Positions 46,761-58,488 of a DNA stretch of 64,000 bases are shown one piece after another (the stretch's first letter is position 1; the number at the start of each line of letters is the position of its first letter). Below the pieces are notes generated by a model, which worked only from the letters and a program-made list of their open reading frames with translations, did not search any database and had not been told where the DNA came from. The stretch lies in NCBI GenBank assembly GCA_025201345.1, contig JAIXMG010000035.1, forward strand, positions 62,001 through 126,000, read 5' to 3'. The DNA comes from Thamnidium elegans. Lineage: Eukaryota; Mucoromycota; Mucoromycetes; Mucorales; Mucoraceae. The position numbers were made by a program, and so were the translations under genes.

Positions 46761-49700
46761 TATATTGGAAGCATAACGTGATGGTGTTTTACTTGGAGCG
46801 TTATATATAGATCTAATGTGGCTAAAAAAAAATGAGTCCAGACTTTGCTTTGATCAAATAAGATACAATTGCCCTTTATACCGCTATGGAACACTTATAT
46901 ATATGAAATAATAGATGATCGCAACACAGGAGATAACGAATATATAAGTATATACTATATATATATACATATTATACGTATATATACGCTTGCATCATTT
47001 TGTAGCTAAAAGTTAATCGTTTAAAACCGAGTTTTGTAAGCAAAAGTAGAAGTATAGCGAACGACTTAGTATCATAATAGCAATACTAGATCAAATCAAT
47101 TTTCTCTTTATATTGAACATGTAAAAGTAAAATAACTAGTATACATATATGTGCAGCCCTCGAAACCACTTTCGAAAATTGTGTACATATTGCGTTACTA
47201 TAAAATACGGATCTCAAATGGCATATCTGCATATTTGAGCTTTACCATTCGTGATTTTAAAATTCAAAATACCCTCGATCGATACTTTTTCGTTTAATTC
47301 ACAAACATTCCACTTTGAGCGTTTACAACAACATCAATTTTATGCTGTTACTAATATTCGAGATTCTCTCACGTTATGACTAACAAAAACCTTGTAAAAT
47401 TTAACACTCCCCCTGTCCATTTACTTCATATGAAAGCTGGTGTAAGTCATGTGATTGCCGCAGAAAAAGTATTTAAACATCAAAAAAAGGGTGAAATATC
47501 TAACCTTATTTTCACCATTTTCAAAAAGAAAGTAATAAAATGATCTAGATACAGCGGTATGTGCTAAAATAGTTTAGTATTTAATGCAAATACACTACAA
47601 ACATTTGTGCATATTATGTATGTCAAATGGCCTCTTGATTTATGTCAATAAAATGGGGTTATTGTTTTTGATCAAATGTGAATTTCAGATAAGATTGTAG
47701 GCAATACAGAAATTATAGTAAGTTTTGATTTCACAATTTCATTTTAAATATCTTTTATCTAATAACAAACAGATACTGATTTCTGTCTCTAATCGTAGTA
47801 TCTTATCAGTTATTCTTTATCCAGAAATGCTTATGTAGTACACAGTAATTTTTTATTCTGAAAAAAAAAAAGGATTGGAATTCTCGTAACCGGAATACTA
47901 GCTGCTTTTATCGAAAGTCTCGCCATGAGAATGTAAAATATGACCCACCAAGGAAAAAAAAAGTACTGCAGGGTCATCCTGGGGTACGCGATCAGTTAAA
48001 ATTCAGTTTTTGATAATTTTAACAACCGCATAGTTTTCTGAACAACTTCCTGAAAAAAACCGCTGTTATACAAAAAGTAAAAAAAAAACTGGCCAGTTTA
48101 TATTGGTAGATAAAACAATGACCAAGCATTGACTTATAATCTTGATATCAGAGATAAAAAATATAATAAAAAGATTACAATTGGATATCATATTTATTGA
48201 AACATATACTCGCTATTATTTTTATTTAAAGCTCTTATTTACACCAAACCTAGTTTGGTTACGGATTATATGTAGGTGTGGGGACTCATCAACAATTTCA
48301 CTTAACGACTTTTTTCGTCATTAAAACTATTATAATGCATCTAATTGGCTTCTAATGGGCCCACAAATTTAGGTTGATTATATAAGGGAGTTATAAACCA
48401 TGCCACTTTTGAGGGTTAATGTTCGTATTTAGACTATGTGCCCAGTCCCCCAAAAAAAAAAAAAAATAATCGTTTGTTGTTTAAAAAGCAATCAGGTTAC
48501 TTGCGGTGTAACTGTTATTTTTTCTTTTTCTGAAACGGTATACATTTTGATTCTAGTACCCAGTCGTTTTACCCCATCTGATTAGATTGAGACCCTCATC
48601 GTTTTAACATAGTTTGGCTGAGGTAAGTGAGTACCAGTCTCGAACATTTATCCTATCTATTGTGATATGTACCACTAGGGTAAGGGACATCCGTTTTTCT
48701 TTCAAATCTACGCATTGCCATCATCTCGGATCAGCAGTAACTAGCGAAAGAGAAAACCAATATTACTAATGATATAATAAAGTTATTTTTACTACTGATT
48801 CTATCTTAGCTTATGGTTCAGAGTTTCAAAAATAACAAAAAAACCATCAATGCGCGTAGTGAAATATTTCCCGTTTTCTCTCTTTTCTCTCTCTCTTTCG
48901 GACTGCTAGTTCTGTTTTATTTTAATGTCATTTTACCGCGCAAGTCGTATGCAAAATAGATGTTTCTAGGACGACTTGTTACGTTTAAATCCCGACAAAC
49001 CTAACAAATTACGGGTATCTCCCCACATCTTTTTTATATATTGTATACATAGCGCACGGTAACTGAAGCCAGGGGACTCATTACATTATCATATCAAATG
49101 CTTTTATTTTTAAATCATATATGTAGATTTTTTTTTTTTTGAATATTGACAACTTTATTAATAAACAAACAAAATCAAGCGCCCTTGTAATAGCACATGC
49201 CTGCGCATGCCAAAATCGCGGTTAATAAATGACCGATAGTCTACTAAACCCTAAAGTTTAAGACATTTTTTTTTTTGTAGTAAAGTAGTCGCTATGATGG
49301 TGAACTTGTACTACCCACTAAACAAGTAATTTTTTGTTGAATTCGTTTTTTTTTTGTTATACAGTAGAGTCCAAAAAAAGTAAAGATAATCGTTATCTTT
49401 TTATCAAGTAAAGAAAAAAGCAAAAAAATGAGTGTTCCTCGGAACAATCGTCTGGTTTGGACATGGTGCGTGTTATTTTTTATTTTTTCAAAAAGAGGGG
49501 AGGGACTAGAGCGGGAAATTGAAGGTTTAATCAGGTTTTATTTACCCCACACAAATAAAACGTGGAGAAAGAGAAGGCCTTCTAAACTCAACCTATTAAA
49601 AATGTTGATCCATTGGTAATTTATTTTTAATTTTTTTTTTTTTTTTTTACACTGGATAGCTTCTTGTAAAAAAAAAAAAAGAAGGAAAAAAAAAAGTAAG

Positions 49701-50371
49701 CAATGGAAAGTAAAACAGATTCATCATATTTTTACAGCAGTAGAATAATAATAATTAATGGGCAGATTATTCTAATCCCTTTAATCTCCAAGCGTACATC
49801 AGTTCTAATATGTAAAAAAAAAAAAAGGATTTATCCCTCATTTGTGTATTTATTTGATGTAACAATGGAGTTTGTAATAATAAAAAAAAGGGCTCTTTTT
49901 TGTTGTTGCATGTTCCTTATTTTCTTCTTCTGTTAATATATATGTGCACGTACATATAAAATAATAATAAATCTAATTGTTTTAAGAGGTATATAATACT
50001 ATTAGTTTCAAATTAGGTCAGTTACTGTCTATTTTAATTGTTTCCATATTACAAATAAAGGTGGGTATACAATTTTTTCGAAGTGAGAAAATAAAGTTTA
50101 AAGAACGACTAAACATTCCACAATTATTTTTCTCACGATCTAACCAATGAGAATTACGCCATTTCCTAGAGTACCGTCATAGGCTCTACTTTAGGTTTAC
50201 CTTATGCGGGGCAGGAAATAATCTTTTTTTTCTGACTCATTTGAGTGGTGCTAAACTGACATGATTTTTTTATATTTTATATAAATAGTGAGTGCCCTGT
50301 AGGTGAATTTTTCCCCCTTTTTTTTTTATAACCTTATTCAAACAAAAAAACCCCCCAAAAACACTCTTAAT
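46761..50371. other. Long gene-poor AT-rich region
   Basis: These 3.6 kb have no recognised gene. A 55-codon plus-strand frame from 47376 to 47543 (MTNKNLVKFNTPPVHLLHMK at its start) has ordinary composition but no support. Near 49362 a sequence TACAGTAGAGTCC looks like a Tc1/mariner-type terminus, but I did not find a partner. Frames at 48142, 49428 and 49703 are short and AT-driven. The last 200 bases should contain the NAD-GDH promoter. Confidence 0.5.
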
Positions 50372-53300
50372 ATGACGGACACTACTCGTATTCTTAACAA
50401 CGAAAGTGGTTATGCTACCAACGTCTTCGCTGAAAAGGAAGAACAAATGGTCCAAGTTTGTGAAAACCTCGAGAACCTTGGTTTCCTCCCCAAGGAATTA
50501 GTTAAGAACGAAGTTACTTGGTTCTATAAGTAAGTAGTATAATAATAGAGTTTCGGTTGGGGAAAAAAGAAAAAAAAAAAAGAACAAAGAAACGCGATAT
50601 TCATTTATTATTATTATTATTATTAGCAACCTCAACATTGATGATTACTACTTTGCCCTTGAAAGTGTTGAGACCATCTCTAACCATATCATGTCTCTCT
50701 ATGGTGCCAAGATCTTAGCTTATACCAAGAACGAAAACGTTTTGGATATCAACTTGCAAAAGGAAACTGAGGACTCTGCTGTCTTTATCCACTCTTCTGA
50801 GCCCGGTGTTTCTCAAATCAACGGTCCTCAACACGAAAGAATTATTGACGAAAAGTTTTTGGATAACTCTACTCCTTCTGAAGCTTATCGTGTCGAGTCT
50901 TATCGTTCCAGCTCTGATGGTGAGGGTTTGACTTCTCAAATTCGTAGTTACTTCGTTACCAAGTGTGAATTTGAAAACGCTGCTCCTACTGCTGAACAAG
51001 AAACTGATATTAAGCAAGTCGCTGATAAGAGTTTCTTAAAGAAGGCTACTGATTATACCTTAAACATCTATGGTGAAGTTATGCAAACCGTTCTCCAACG
51101 TACTGGTCCTGTTATTGAAATGTACGAAGTTAAGGGATCTCGTGAACGTCGTCTTATTATTGGTTACCGTCAAAGAAGCACCAAGGGTTTCTTCTCTGCT
51201 GTTTCCGATTTGTATCACTACTATGACTTGTATTCCACCCGTAAATATGTTGGTAAGTAAAAAAAAAAAATTTAAATGTTATTTTTGGATCCTGGGAAAA
51301 TTTATTAAATTTTTGGGTTTTTGTAGAACAATTCTCTAACGGTGTTACCATTATCGGTTTGTACTTGCACCCCGTTCCCCAATCCAAGGCTGCTCCTATT
51401 GAACACTCTATCTACCAAGTTATGAAAGAAGCTTCTCTCTTGTACTGTCTTCCCAAGACTCCTCTCCAAGAAGACTTCAAGGCTAACAAGCTCTCTGTTC
51501 AAGAGATGGTCTATGGTTATGTTGGTTGGATTTTCGCTCAACATTTCCTTAACCGTTTGGGTAAGGAATACTTGAGTTTGACCTCCATCTTGGACCGTGC
51601 CAACCCTGTTCATGAAGAAGTTCTCTCCAAGTTGAAGAAACGTCTCCGTCAAGATACCTTCACTCGTGAATATATCCTCGATATCATGAAGAGATACCCT
51701 GACTTACTCAAGGTTCTTTATGCCAACTTTGCTACTACTCATTACGTTAACCAACGTGAAGCTTCTCTTCAACCTACCATGTCTTACCAACGTTTGACCA
51801 ACATGGAAATCTTATCTGTTGCCGAAATCAGCAAGAAGATCAAGGCTACCACCCTTAACGCTCATGAACAATTGGTCTTTGAATCTTTCTTGACCTTCAA
51901 CAAGCACGTCTTGAAGACTAACTTCTATCAAACCACCAAGGTTGCCCTCTCTTTCCGTATGGATCCTAGCTTCTTGCCCGAGACTGAGTACCCCTCTCCT
52001 CTTTACGGTATGTTCTTGGTTGTCGGTTCTGAGTTCCGTGGTTTCCATCTTCGTTTCAGTGATGTTTCTCGTGGTGGTATCCGTATGATCCGTTCTCGTA
52101 ACAGAGAAGCTTACTCCATCAACTTGCGTACTCTCTTTGATGAGAACTACAACTTGTCCAACACCCAACATCGTAAGAACAAGGATATTCCCGAAGGTGG
52201 ATCTAAGGGTACTATTCTTTTGGATATTGATCAACAAGATAAGCCTCTTGTCGCCTTTGAAAAGTATGTTGACTCCGTTCTCGATTTATTGATCGATGGT
52301 GAGACTATTGGTGTTAAGGAGAAATTGGTTGACTTGACCGGTAAGCCTGAAATTCTTTTCTTTGGTCCTGATGAGGGTACTGCCGAATATATGGATTGGG
52401 CTTCTCAACATGCTCGTAGACGTGGTGCTGGTTTCTGGAAGGCTTTCACCACTGGTAAGTCTCAAAGCCTCGGTGGTATTCCCCATGATTTGTATGGTAT
52501 GACTACCCGTTCTGTCCATCAATATGTTCTTGGTATCTACCGTACTTTCGGTCTTAACGAAGGTGACTGTACCAAGCTCCAAACTGGTGGTCCCGATGGT
52601 GATTTGGGATCCAACGAAATCAAGATCTCTAGCGATAAGACCATTGCTATTGTTGATGGTTCCGGTGTCCTTTACGATACTGAGGGTATTAACCGTGAAG
52701 AATTGACTCGTTTAGCTGAATCTCGTTTGATGATCAGTAACTTTGATATTACCAAGTTGTCTGCTCAAGGTTTCCGTGTTCTTGTTGATGAAGATAATGT
52801 TACTTTGCCCAACGGTATTGTTGTTGAAAACGGTCTTTACTTCCGTAACACTTTCCATACCAACGAACTTGCTCGTGGTAACTTGTTTGTCCCCTGTGGT
52901 GGTCGTCCTGAATCTGTTGGTCTTGATAACGTTCACAAGCTTATTGGTGAAAATGGCGTTCCTCTCTTCAAGTACATTGTTGAAGGTGCTAACCTTTTCT
53001 TCACTCAAGAAGCTCGTCTTCGTCTTGAAAAGGCCGGTGTTGTTATCTTCAAGGATGCTTCCGCTAACAAGGGTGGTGTCACCTCCTCTTCTCTCGAAGT
53101 TTTAGCTGCTTTGTCTTTCAAGGATGATGAGTTTGCTCAACATATGTCTGTTAAGAACGGTGATGTCCCCGCATTCTACGAAAACTATGTTATTCAAGTC
53201 CAAAACATCATTGAGAACAATGCTCGTCTTGAATTCGAGGCCTTATGGCGCGAACACAAGAAGACCAAGACTCCCATCTCTATCCTCTCTGACGAGCTCT

Positions 53301-53560
53301 CTGTTGCTATTGTTCAACTCCAAGCTCAATTACAAGACTCTGGTCTTTGGGATAACGTTGAACTCCGTACCACTGTCTTGAACCGTGCTTTCCCCAAGTT
53401 GCTCTTAGAGACTCTTGGTCTTGATGCTTTGCTTGAACGTATCCCTGAAAGTTACGTCAAGTCTATCTTTGGTGCTTACCTCGCTTCTCGATTCGTTTAC
53501 AAGTACGGTCCTCATCCCGATAACTTTGCTTTCTTCGAGTTCATGCGTGAAAACTTTTAA
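50372..53560 (+). CDS. GDH2: NAD-specific glutamate dehydrogenase, large form, 1005 aa, 3 exons
   Basis: This enzyme deaminates glutamate to 2-oxoglutarate and ammonia with NAD, the catabolic step that lets fungi use glutamate as nitrogen and carbon source. Exons are 50372-50529, 50627-51252 and 51327-53560, summing to 1006 codons, as expected for the 115-kDa class. Catalytic-domain blocks include GFHLRFSDVSRGGIRMIRSR, the Lys-bearing PEGGSKGTILL, FFGPDEGTAEYMDWASQHAR, GGIPHDLYGMTTRSVHQYV and the nucleotide-binding QTGGPDGDLGSNEI. KDASANKGGVTSSSLEVLAA lies in the C-terminal third. Codon use differs sharply from most neighbours, with pyrimidine-ending and AAG/CGT/CTC codons preferred, a sign of strong expression. 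This bias also keeps several antisense frames open; these are shadows. Confidence 0.97.
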
Positions 53561-53716
53561 ATTTTGTTTCATTCACACACCCCCCCTCTTTAAATAATTT
53601 CATTTGTACAATAATACCAAAAAATATATACTATTTTTTTTTAAAATAAAATCATTCTATTTTTAAAATAATCCTCGTTTTTTGAACAATTAACAATTGA
53701 ACATGTTTTGTTAGTA
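53561..53716. terminator. 3' flank of NAD-GDH
   Basis: AATAAA-like motifs (AAAATAAAATC) and a T-rich stretch follow the stop codon within 100 bases and are likely to include the polyadenylation region. The exact site cannot be read from sequence. Confidence 0.35.
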
Positions 53717-53718
53717 TA

Positions 53719-53892
53719 CAGCAGCGGCTCTATTTAAGAGTGGCCGAAATTCTCAAGAAATCCACTCTTAAATCGATTATTAGCGATAATAATGGTGTTA
53801 AAGCGGGGGACAGAAGAAGGTATCCTGGAGAAATATACTCTTAAATAGAACATACCCTTAAAACCGAACACTCTTAAATAGAGCCACTACTG
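53719..53892. mobile_element. 174-bp MITE, Tc1/mariner type, with TA target duplication
   Basis: The element begins CAGCAGCGGCTCTATTTAAG and ends with the inverse complement of CAGTAGTGGCTCTATTTAAG. The terminal inverted repeats are about 24 bp with two mismatches. A TA dinucleotide flanks both sides (53717-53718 and 53893-53894), the duplication made by Tc1/mariner (IS630 superfamily) transposases. The interior has no coding capacity, but the motif ACTCTTAAAT recurs in direct orientation near 53763, 53840 and 53870 and inverted at the left end. It sits 158 bases past the NAD-GDH stop, so it may overlap the 3' untranslated regions of both convergent genes. Confidence 0.85.
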
Positions 53893-53968
53893 TATATTGT
53901 GTGTGCCTGCAAAAATTATCTTTTCAAAAATATAAAATAGAATATAAATTATGTGTTTTTTAAATTTT

Positions 53969-56033
53969 TTATTTCAATCTATTATTGTTTCTTGTGCTTC
54001 CAAATTCTGCCTTAACAGGTTCTTTACGATTTATAGTTTTAAATTTAAGTTCTGCCATAATTGGAATATGACTAGACATATAAAAATAAGAAGAATAGTT
54101 AGTAATGGTATATATATATATACAAACTAATACAAATATATAAACTTACTCTGATGGGAAATGTGCATTAGGAAATCCAACAACTTTACTGAGATATTCA
54201 TTATCTATAGACCCCAAAAGAGAAATGACATCCAATGTATTTGTTGTATACCATATATAATCTAAAACGCCCTTAAAGCCAGGCGTGTAATTTGTAAATG
54301 GCAATTCACCCACATTGCTATAAGCACTCTTGAGAGAAAGTGGATGGGATACACCTTCAGTCGTATAAGTACCGTAGGAATGATTACCGAAATCATCGTG
54401 ATCTTGTTGAATTGAACCCTTTGAAAAGAATTCATACACACCAGAATCAGGAGCAGAATTGAAATCACCGCAAATAATTGTTGGCATTTTATCTGTAGAA
54501 GAAGAAGTGTGTTTACTGGAGAACTTGTTGATTTCATCCATCAAGACACCAACTTGAACCAGCTTGACATCAGCGTGCGAAGGATCCCAATGAATATGCG
54601 AGTTTGCTACTAGGATACGCTTATTTGTATTTTTATCTTCCAGCATTGTAAATACAGCAATATTATCCTTATTCATAACACGATTGTAAATATCTACAGT
54701 CTGTTTAAAATCTGATCTTTGAAGTGCTTTTTGATTGTATTCAATCAAGTCTTGATCCACTAGACGAAATCTATCGTATAATGAGTTTTTACAAGTCATT
54801 ATTATAGTTATAGTGTAATATTACCTAGTTGTTTTGTAAAAGGTAGCACAACCATCAACCACTTTTCTTTCCTTTTCAGACATTGTCTTTGCTCTTGTTT
54901 TAGGAAAGAAAATACCTTCATAATCACCCATTTTCTTGAAATGGTCTTTAAAAAAATCCTGATATTGTCCTAATTCCATTTCTTGTAAACAAATAACATC
55001 AGCATTGTAACCCAATATTTCGGAAACCAATAATTCTCTACGATAATCCCAACTCAATGCCCAAGATGGCGTGTAACCATAGGCTTGACTTGTTGCATAT
55101 TTCTGACAAAGAATATTGTAACACAATACAGTAAATTTATCTATTAAAAAAAGTTTTTAATGATTCGTTTTTTATATAAATATATATTATAACGTATGGT
55201 ATTTTTTTTTAATTGTACCTGGATCTTCCATTGTATCGCCTTCAACTAATAACCACTCTCTATGAGGAGGAGGCATACCAACTAATAATAATAATAACAT
55301 TAATAAAAATAATAATATTATATATATATATATGTGTGTGTGTATATAATAAATTCGTACCAGGCGCATTCTCTCGAAGAGAGATAATTAAAGCTTGAGT
55401 TCCCTCTTTGATTAATATATTCTTTAATTCAGTTTGAATAGGATTTCCTTCTAATCCCAAGGTTTCCAGTTGGTACAAGTTACCCAACTCCGAAGGTAAA
55501 GTGACCAAGTTATTATCAAACAAGAGTAATTCACGCAAATTACAAAGTAAACCTAATTCAGGTGGTAACATGGTTAGCTTATTTCCCGAGGCATCAAGTA
55601 TTTTAAGGTTCTTTAGTTGAGATAAATTCGGCAACAAATAAGTGAGATTATTGTGATTAATATAAAGCGCTGTTAAGAACATATAATTGCATATTGTTGA
55701 AGAGATATTTTTTAATCCCATACCACCCATATCCAAAGATGTCCATATTTGCTCCTCTTCTTCTTCTCCATTAGCGTTTTTACCACCTTTGGAGAACAAT
55801 TTGTTGGGATCATTGGGGTCGGTAATAGTGACTGTAGAAGACATTGGTGTGTTACGAGCCATGGCGGCGGCCGCTCTAGCATGATGGTGAGGAGAAGAAG
55901 ATTGTCGAGATATTTGTGCACAGCTTAATTGGCGACTAAGGTGTGCAGCATCAGCTTGCTGTTGCTGAAAGCGATACATTGGCATAGCATAATTACCAAC
56001 AGATGGCGAAGTAGCAGGTGATGTGTTATACAT
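53969..56033 (-). CDS. CCR4: CCR4 deadenylase (CCR4-NOT subunit 6), 591 aa, 5 exons
   Basis: This is the catalytic poly(A)-shortening nuclease of the CCR4-NOT complex, acting on cytoplasmic mRNA. Exons are 56033-55361, 55281-55219, 55140-54825, 54770-54150 and 54071-53969 (592 codons). The N-terminus is Gln/Ser/Ala-rich and disordered. Leucine-rich repeats follow at about residues 110-205 ([40 protein letters not shown]) and bind the NOT scaffold in yeast. The EEP nuclease domain starts near residue 245 ([14 protein letters not shown]) with LQEME (metal-binding Glu), [19 protein letters not shown] and SDHIPI (catalytic His). The last intron interrupts the SDH codons. I start at ATG 56033, since the open frame above it is AT-rich leader. 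Confidence 0.96.
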
Positions 56034-56149
56034 TTTAAAAGTACAAAAAGCATAAATATAAAAAACAGGTCGGAACACGTATTCGCTGTTGGAGTATAAA
56101 ACTAAGATTTTTAGCGGTCATGAAAATGTGCTTTTTTTTTTTTTTTAAC

Positions 56150-56450
56150 TTTCATTCTTAAATCCGGTTTCACGTCTAATATATAGACGACTAGTTTTTG
56201 GTAGGTAATCTTTAAAAAGGGCGACACAAGCATTGATTTCTGAAAACATCCAGGCTAGTAACTAAAAACCAGTAATTTCCTGCCAAGCGAGTAACACTAT
56301 CGAGAAACAATTGCCATTGTGGATAGCGATGCTTTCGGCTTCCGCAGTAGTCTTTCGCTCAAGGTATTGGATAAATGCGTCCATTTGTTGTGATCCGGTG
56401 GGTCAGAGGTTAAAAACAACCGTTTGATACCACTAAAAACCAAGATTGCT
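56150..56450 (-). pseudogene. Decayed partial copy of the unknown gene at 57385-58488
   Basis: On the minus strand this reads RKTTAEAESIAIHNGN, then after a frame change VTRLAGNYWFLVTSLDVF, then another change to LYIRRETGFKNE. The intact-looking relative at 57491-58087 reads KWRITAEEAENIATNYGTKF, SITRLAGNYWFLITSLDIF and AYIRRKTSFKSEYF in the same order. This copy is therefore a frameshifted fragment of the same family, with stop codons in every frame. The two copies have the same orientation, about 1.6 kb apart. Confidence 0.8.
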
Positions 56451-57384
56451 CTTTTCAAAAGGCTTTTTAATAAACAAATCAAGTAAATAAAAGCTATTTT
56501 GTTTAGCATAATATGCTATATAGTATCAATCGATTATTTTTCTTTTTCTTTGTAGTCAAGACAATAAAAATAAAGATTTTTTTTCGTTGTCTTTTAAAAA
56601 GCAAACGGTAGGTCTCTGCATAATTGCTCTTTATTGAATAATATACTTATTTTAATTTTAATTATATAGCGATATTATTGGGGAAGAAACAAATAATACT
56701 TTACAAAGTATCATCATCCTCCTCTTCTTCATCATCATTCTCATCCTCTTCTTCATAGTAGATATCCATTTTTTCTGTTGGAGTAAACGTCTCCTTCGCC
56801 TTTTCGACTTTGGTCGTATTCATTGCCTTAATGACACCATATAGTACAGTTTTATAAATACTGATCAGCTCGTTTCTTTTTACGAATATCTCTTGGTTAG
56901 TAAGACGAATGATTTTAACAAAAGCGTATCTTTGCTTCGTAAATTCAAGCAAATTAAAAATCATCTTCAAGTTCGTATTTTTAGGTATTGATGTGATCAA
57001 GCATATATAAATATATATTCTCATATATATTTACATGTACATGATTATCTCACACGTCTTTATCCCTTTGTGACTAATTCATATTTATTTTAACTAAGCC
57101 TTACCGACAACGTCCAGTAATAACTGTTGTCTGAGTAATGATTAGAGGATTAACCGTAATTACATATCTTGACTGAAGACTAGGTTAGATAAGTACGGCT
57201 TGAAGTTATATAAGGAAACTATAGCATTTATAGTGATACAGCACATCACAAGAATTGTACTTAAACTTAGCTATAAAAAAGCTATATAAACCTATACCCT
57301 TTTTATTTAATTAATAAAACGATAATCTTACTTTTGCGACCGATTACTTTTTAGTATATTTTTGTTTTTATTTTTTATTTTGAA
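56451..57384. other. Spacer with one acidic open frame
   Basis: The stretch between the two related pseudogenes contains a minus-strand frame (56701-57024, 107 codons). Its first residues are AT-driven (MRIYIYICLITS). Its second half, QRYAFVKIIRLTNQEIFVKR and MNTTKVEKAKETFTPTEKMD followed by a Glu/Asp-rich end, is protein-like. It could be the end of another decayed gene. I recognise no family. Confidence 0.4.
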
Positions 57385-58488
57385 TCTTCACTATTGTATA
57401 GCTCAGATTCCAGAGGTACTTCGTCTTTAATCTTTTGTAAAAGTTCATTCACCTTATTGAAGTCCATTTTCTTTTCAGCATAAATTTTCATTAAGATCCT
57501 GCTTCGTGGTATACATTTTGGGACTTAATTAGCAATGTGTTAGTTGCAAAGAAATCTTTATCGAAATATTTCTTGTCATGAAACGCCCAAAGGTTCGTCG
57601 AGTGATTTTTAAGATATTGGTTAATAGTCCTGTACGATCTGATAGGGCAAACCAAGCTTAATTTTGGGTCTATAACGAAAATGTCGCCGGAAGATGGGTT
57701 AGAAACCAAACCTGTTATTTCTTTAGGGAGACCTGGGATACTCGAGCCCAAGAAAGCATTCACAACAATGTCTCTAGATTCTAGTTCTCCCCAGAAACCA
57801 CCAGTGGCTATCATTTCAACGTGACCGATTCTGATACTAAACTCGAAATATTCGCTTTTAAAACTAGTTTTACGTCTAATGTATGCAATTGGGTTTTTTT
57901 GATACGATATTTTTGATAAATCGGCGCAGTCATCAATTTTGGCGTTATTATGAATAAAAATATCCAAGCTGGTGATTAAAAACCAATAATTGCCTGCTAG
58001 CCGAGTAATACTGTTTACAAATTTTGTCCCATAGTTAGTTGCGATGTTTTCAGCTTCTTCGGCAGTAATTCTCCATTTTTCACTCATTCCTTTGATTGAG
58101 TGTATATCATTTTTAACTATACGGTAATTTTGTAAATCTCAAAGCTTTCCGAGATGTATTGGAAAGGTATTATATACGCTTCCAATTTTTTTTCTCTCGA
58201 AAAGGTTGGACTTGACATATTCCTTTTTCATTGCTTCTTTTATTTCCTGGCACTTCTTTCTAATATGTTCAGGTGTATCGGGTACATCATCACTATAATC
58301 ACTGTTATCGATTTCACCAGTAGTAATTCCTGGAAATTTCCAATTACGAGGAGTGTTTTCCCCAATTGCTGTAATGCAGCGTCAAGAAGATCTATGATGA
58401 TACATGAATATTCTCGTTTAACAAATTTTAAAAAGTCGAAGAATTTAATCGAATAGTTAATAAAGGTTAATCCTTGGTACAGCACCAT
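57385..58488 (-). pseudogene. Unknown gene family member, apparently disrupted
   Basis: The longest intact frame (57491-58087) encodes 198 residues beginning MSEKWRITAEEAENIATNYG. Protein-like sequence extends on both sides. Upstream in the same frame are DLQNYRIVKNDIHSIKG, a single TGA, and before it ENTPRNWKFPGITTGEIDNS to NTFPIHLGKL. Further upstream, FDFLKFVKREYSCIIIDLLD and AALQQ lie in another frame, with the change at a run of four G. At the 3' end, after VYHEA, a one-base frame change gives RILMKIYAEKKMDFNKVNEL and a stop after YNSEDSK. The likely ancestral product is about 340 residues, now with one nonsense codon and two frameshifts. Short introns at the breaks cannot be fully excluded. 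I recognise no domain. A second broken copy lies at 56150-56450. Confidence 0.6.

Noticed and set aside
47376..47543. 55-codon plus-strand frame beginning MTNKNLVKF
   Set aside because: Composition is ordinary, but there is no motif, splice pattern or context to support it as a gene.
49362..49374. TACAGTAGAGTCC resembling a Tc1/mariner terminus
   Set aside because: I found no inverted partner within several kilobases, so it cannot be called an element from this sequence.
51305..53008. Several long antisense frames under NAD-GDH
   Set aside because: They result from the strong codon bias of NAD-GDH, which removes stops on the opposite strand; none has a recognisable motif.
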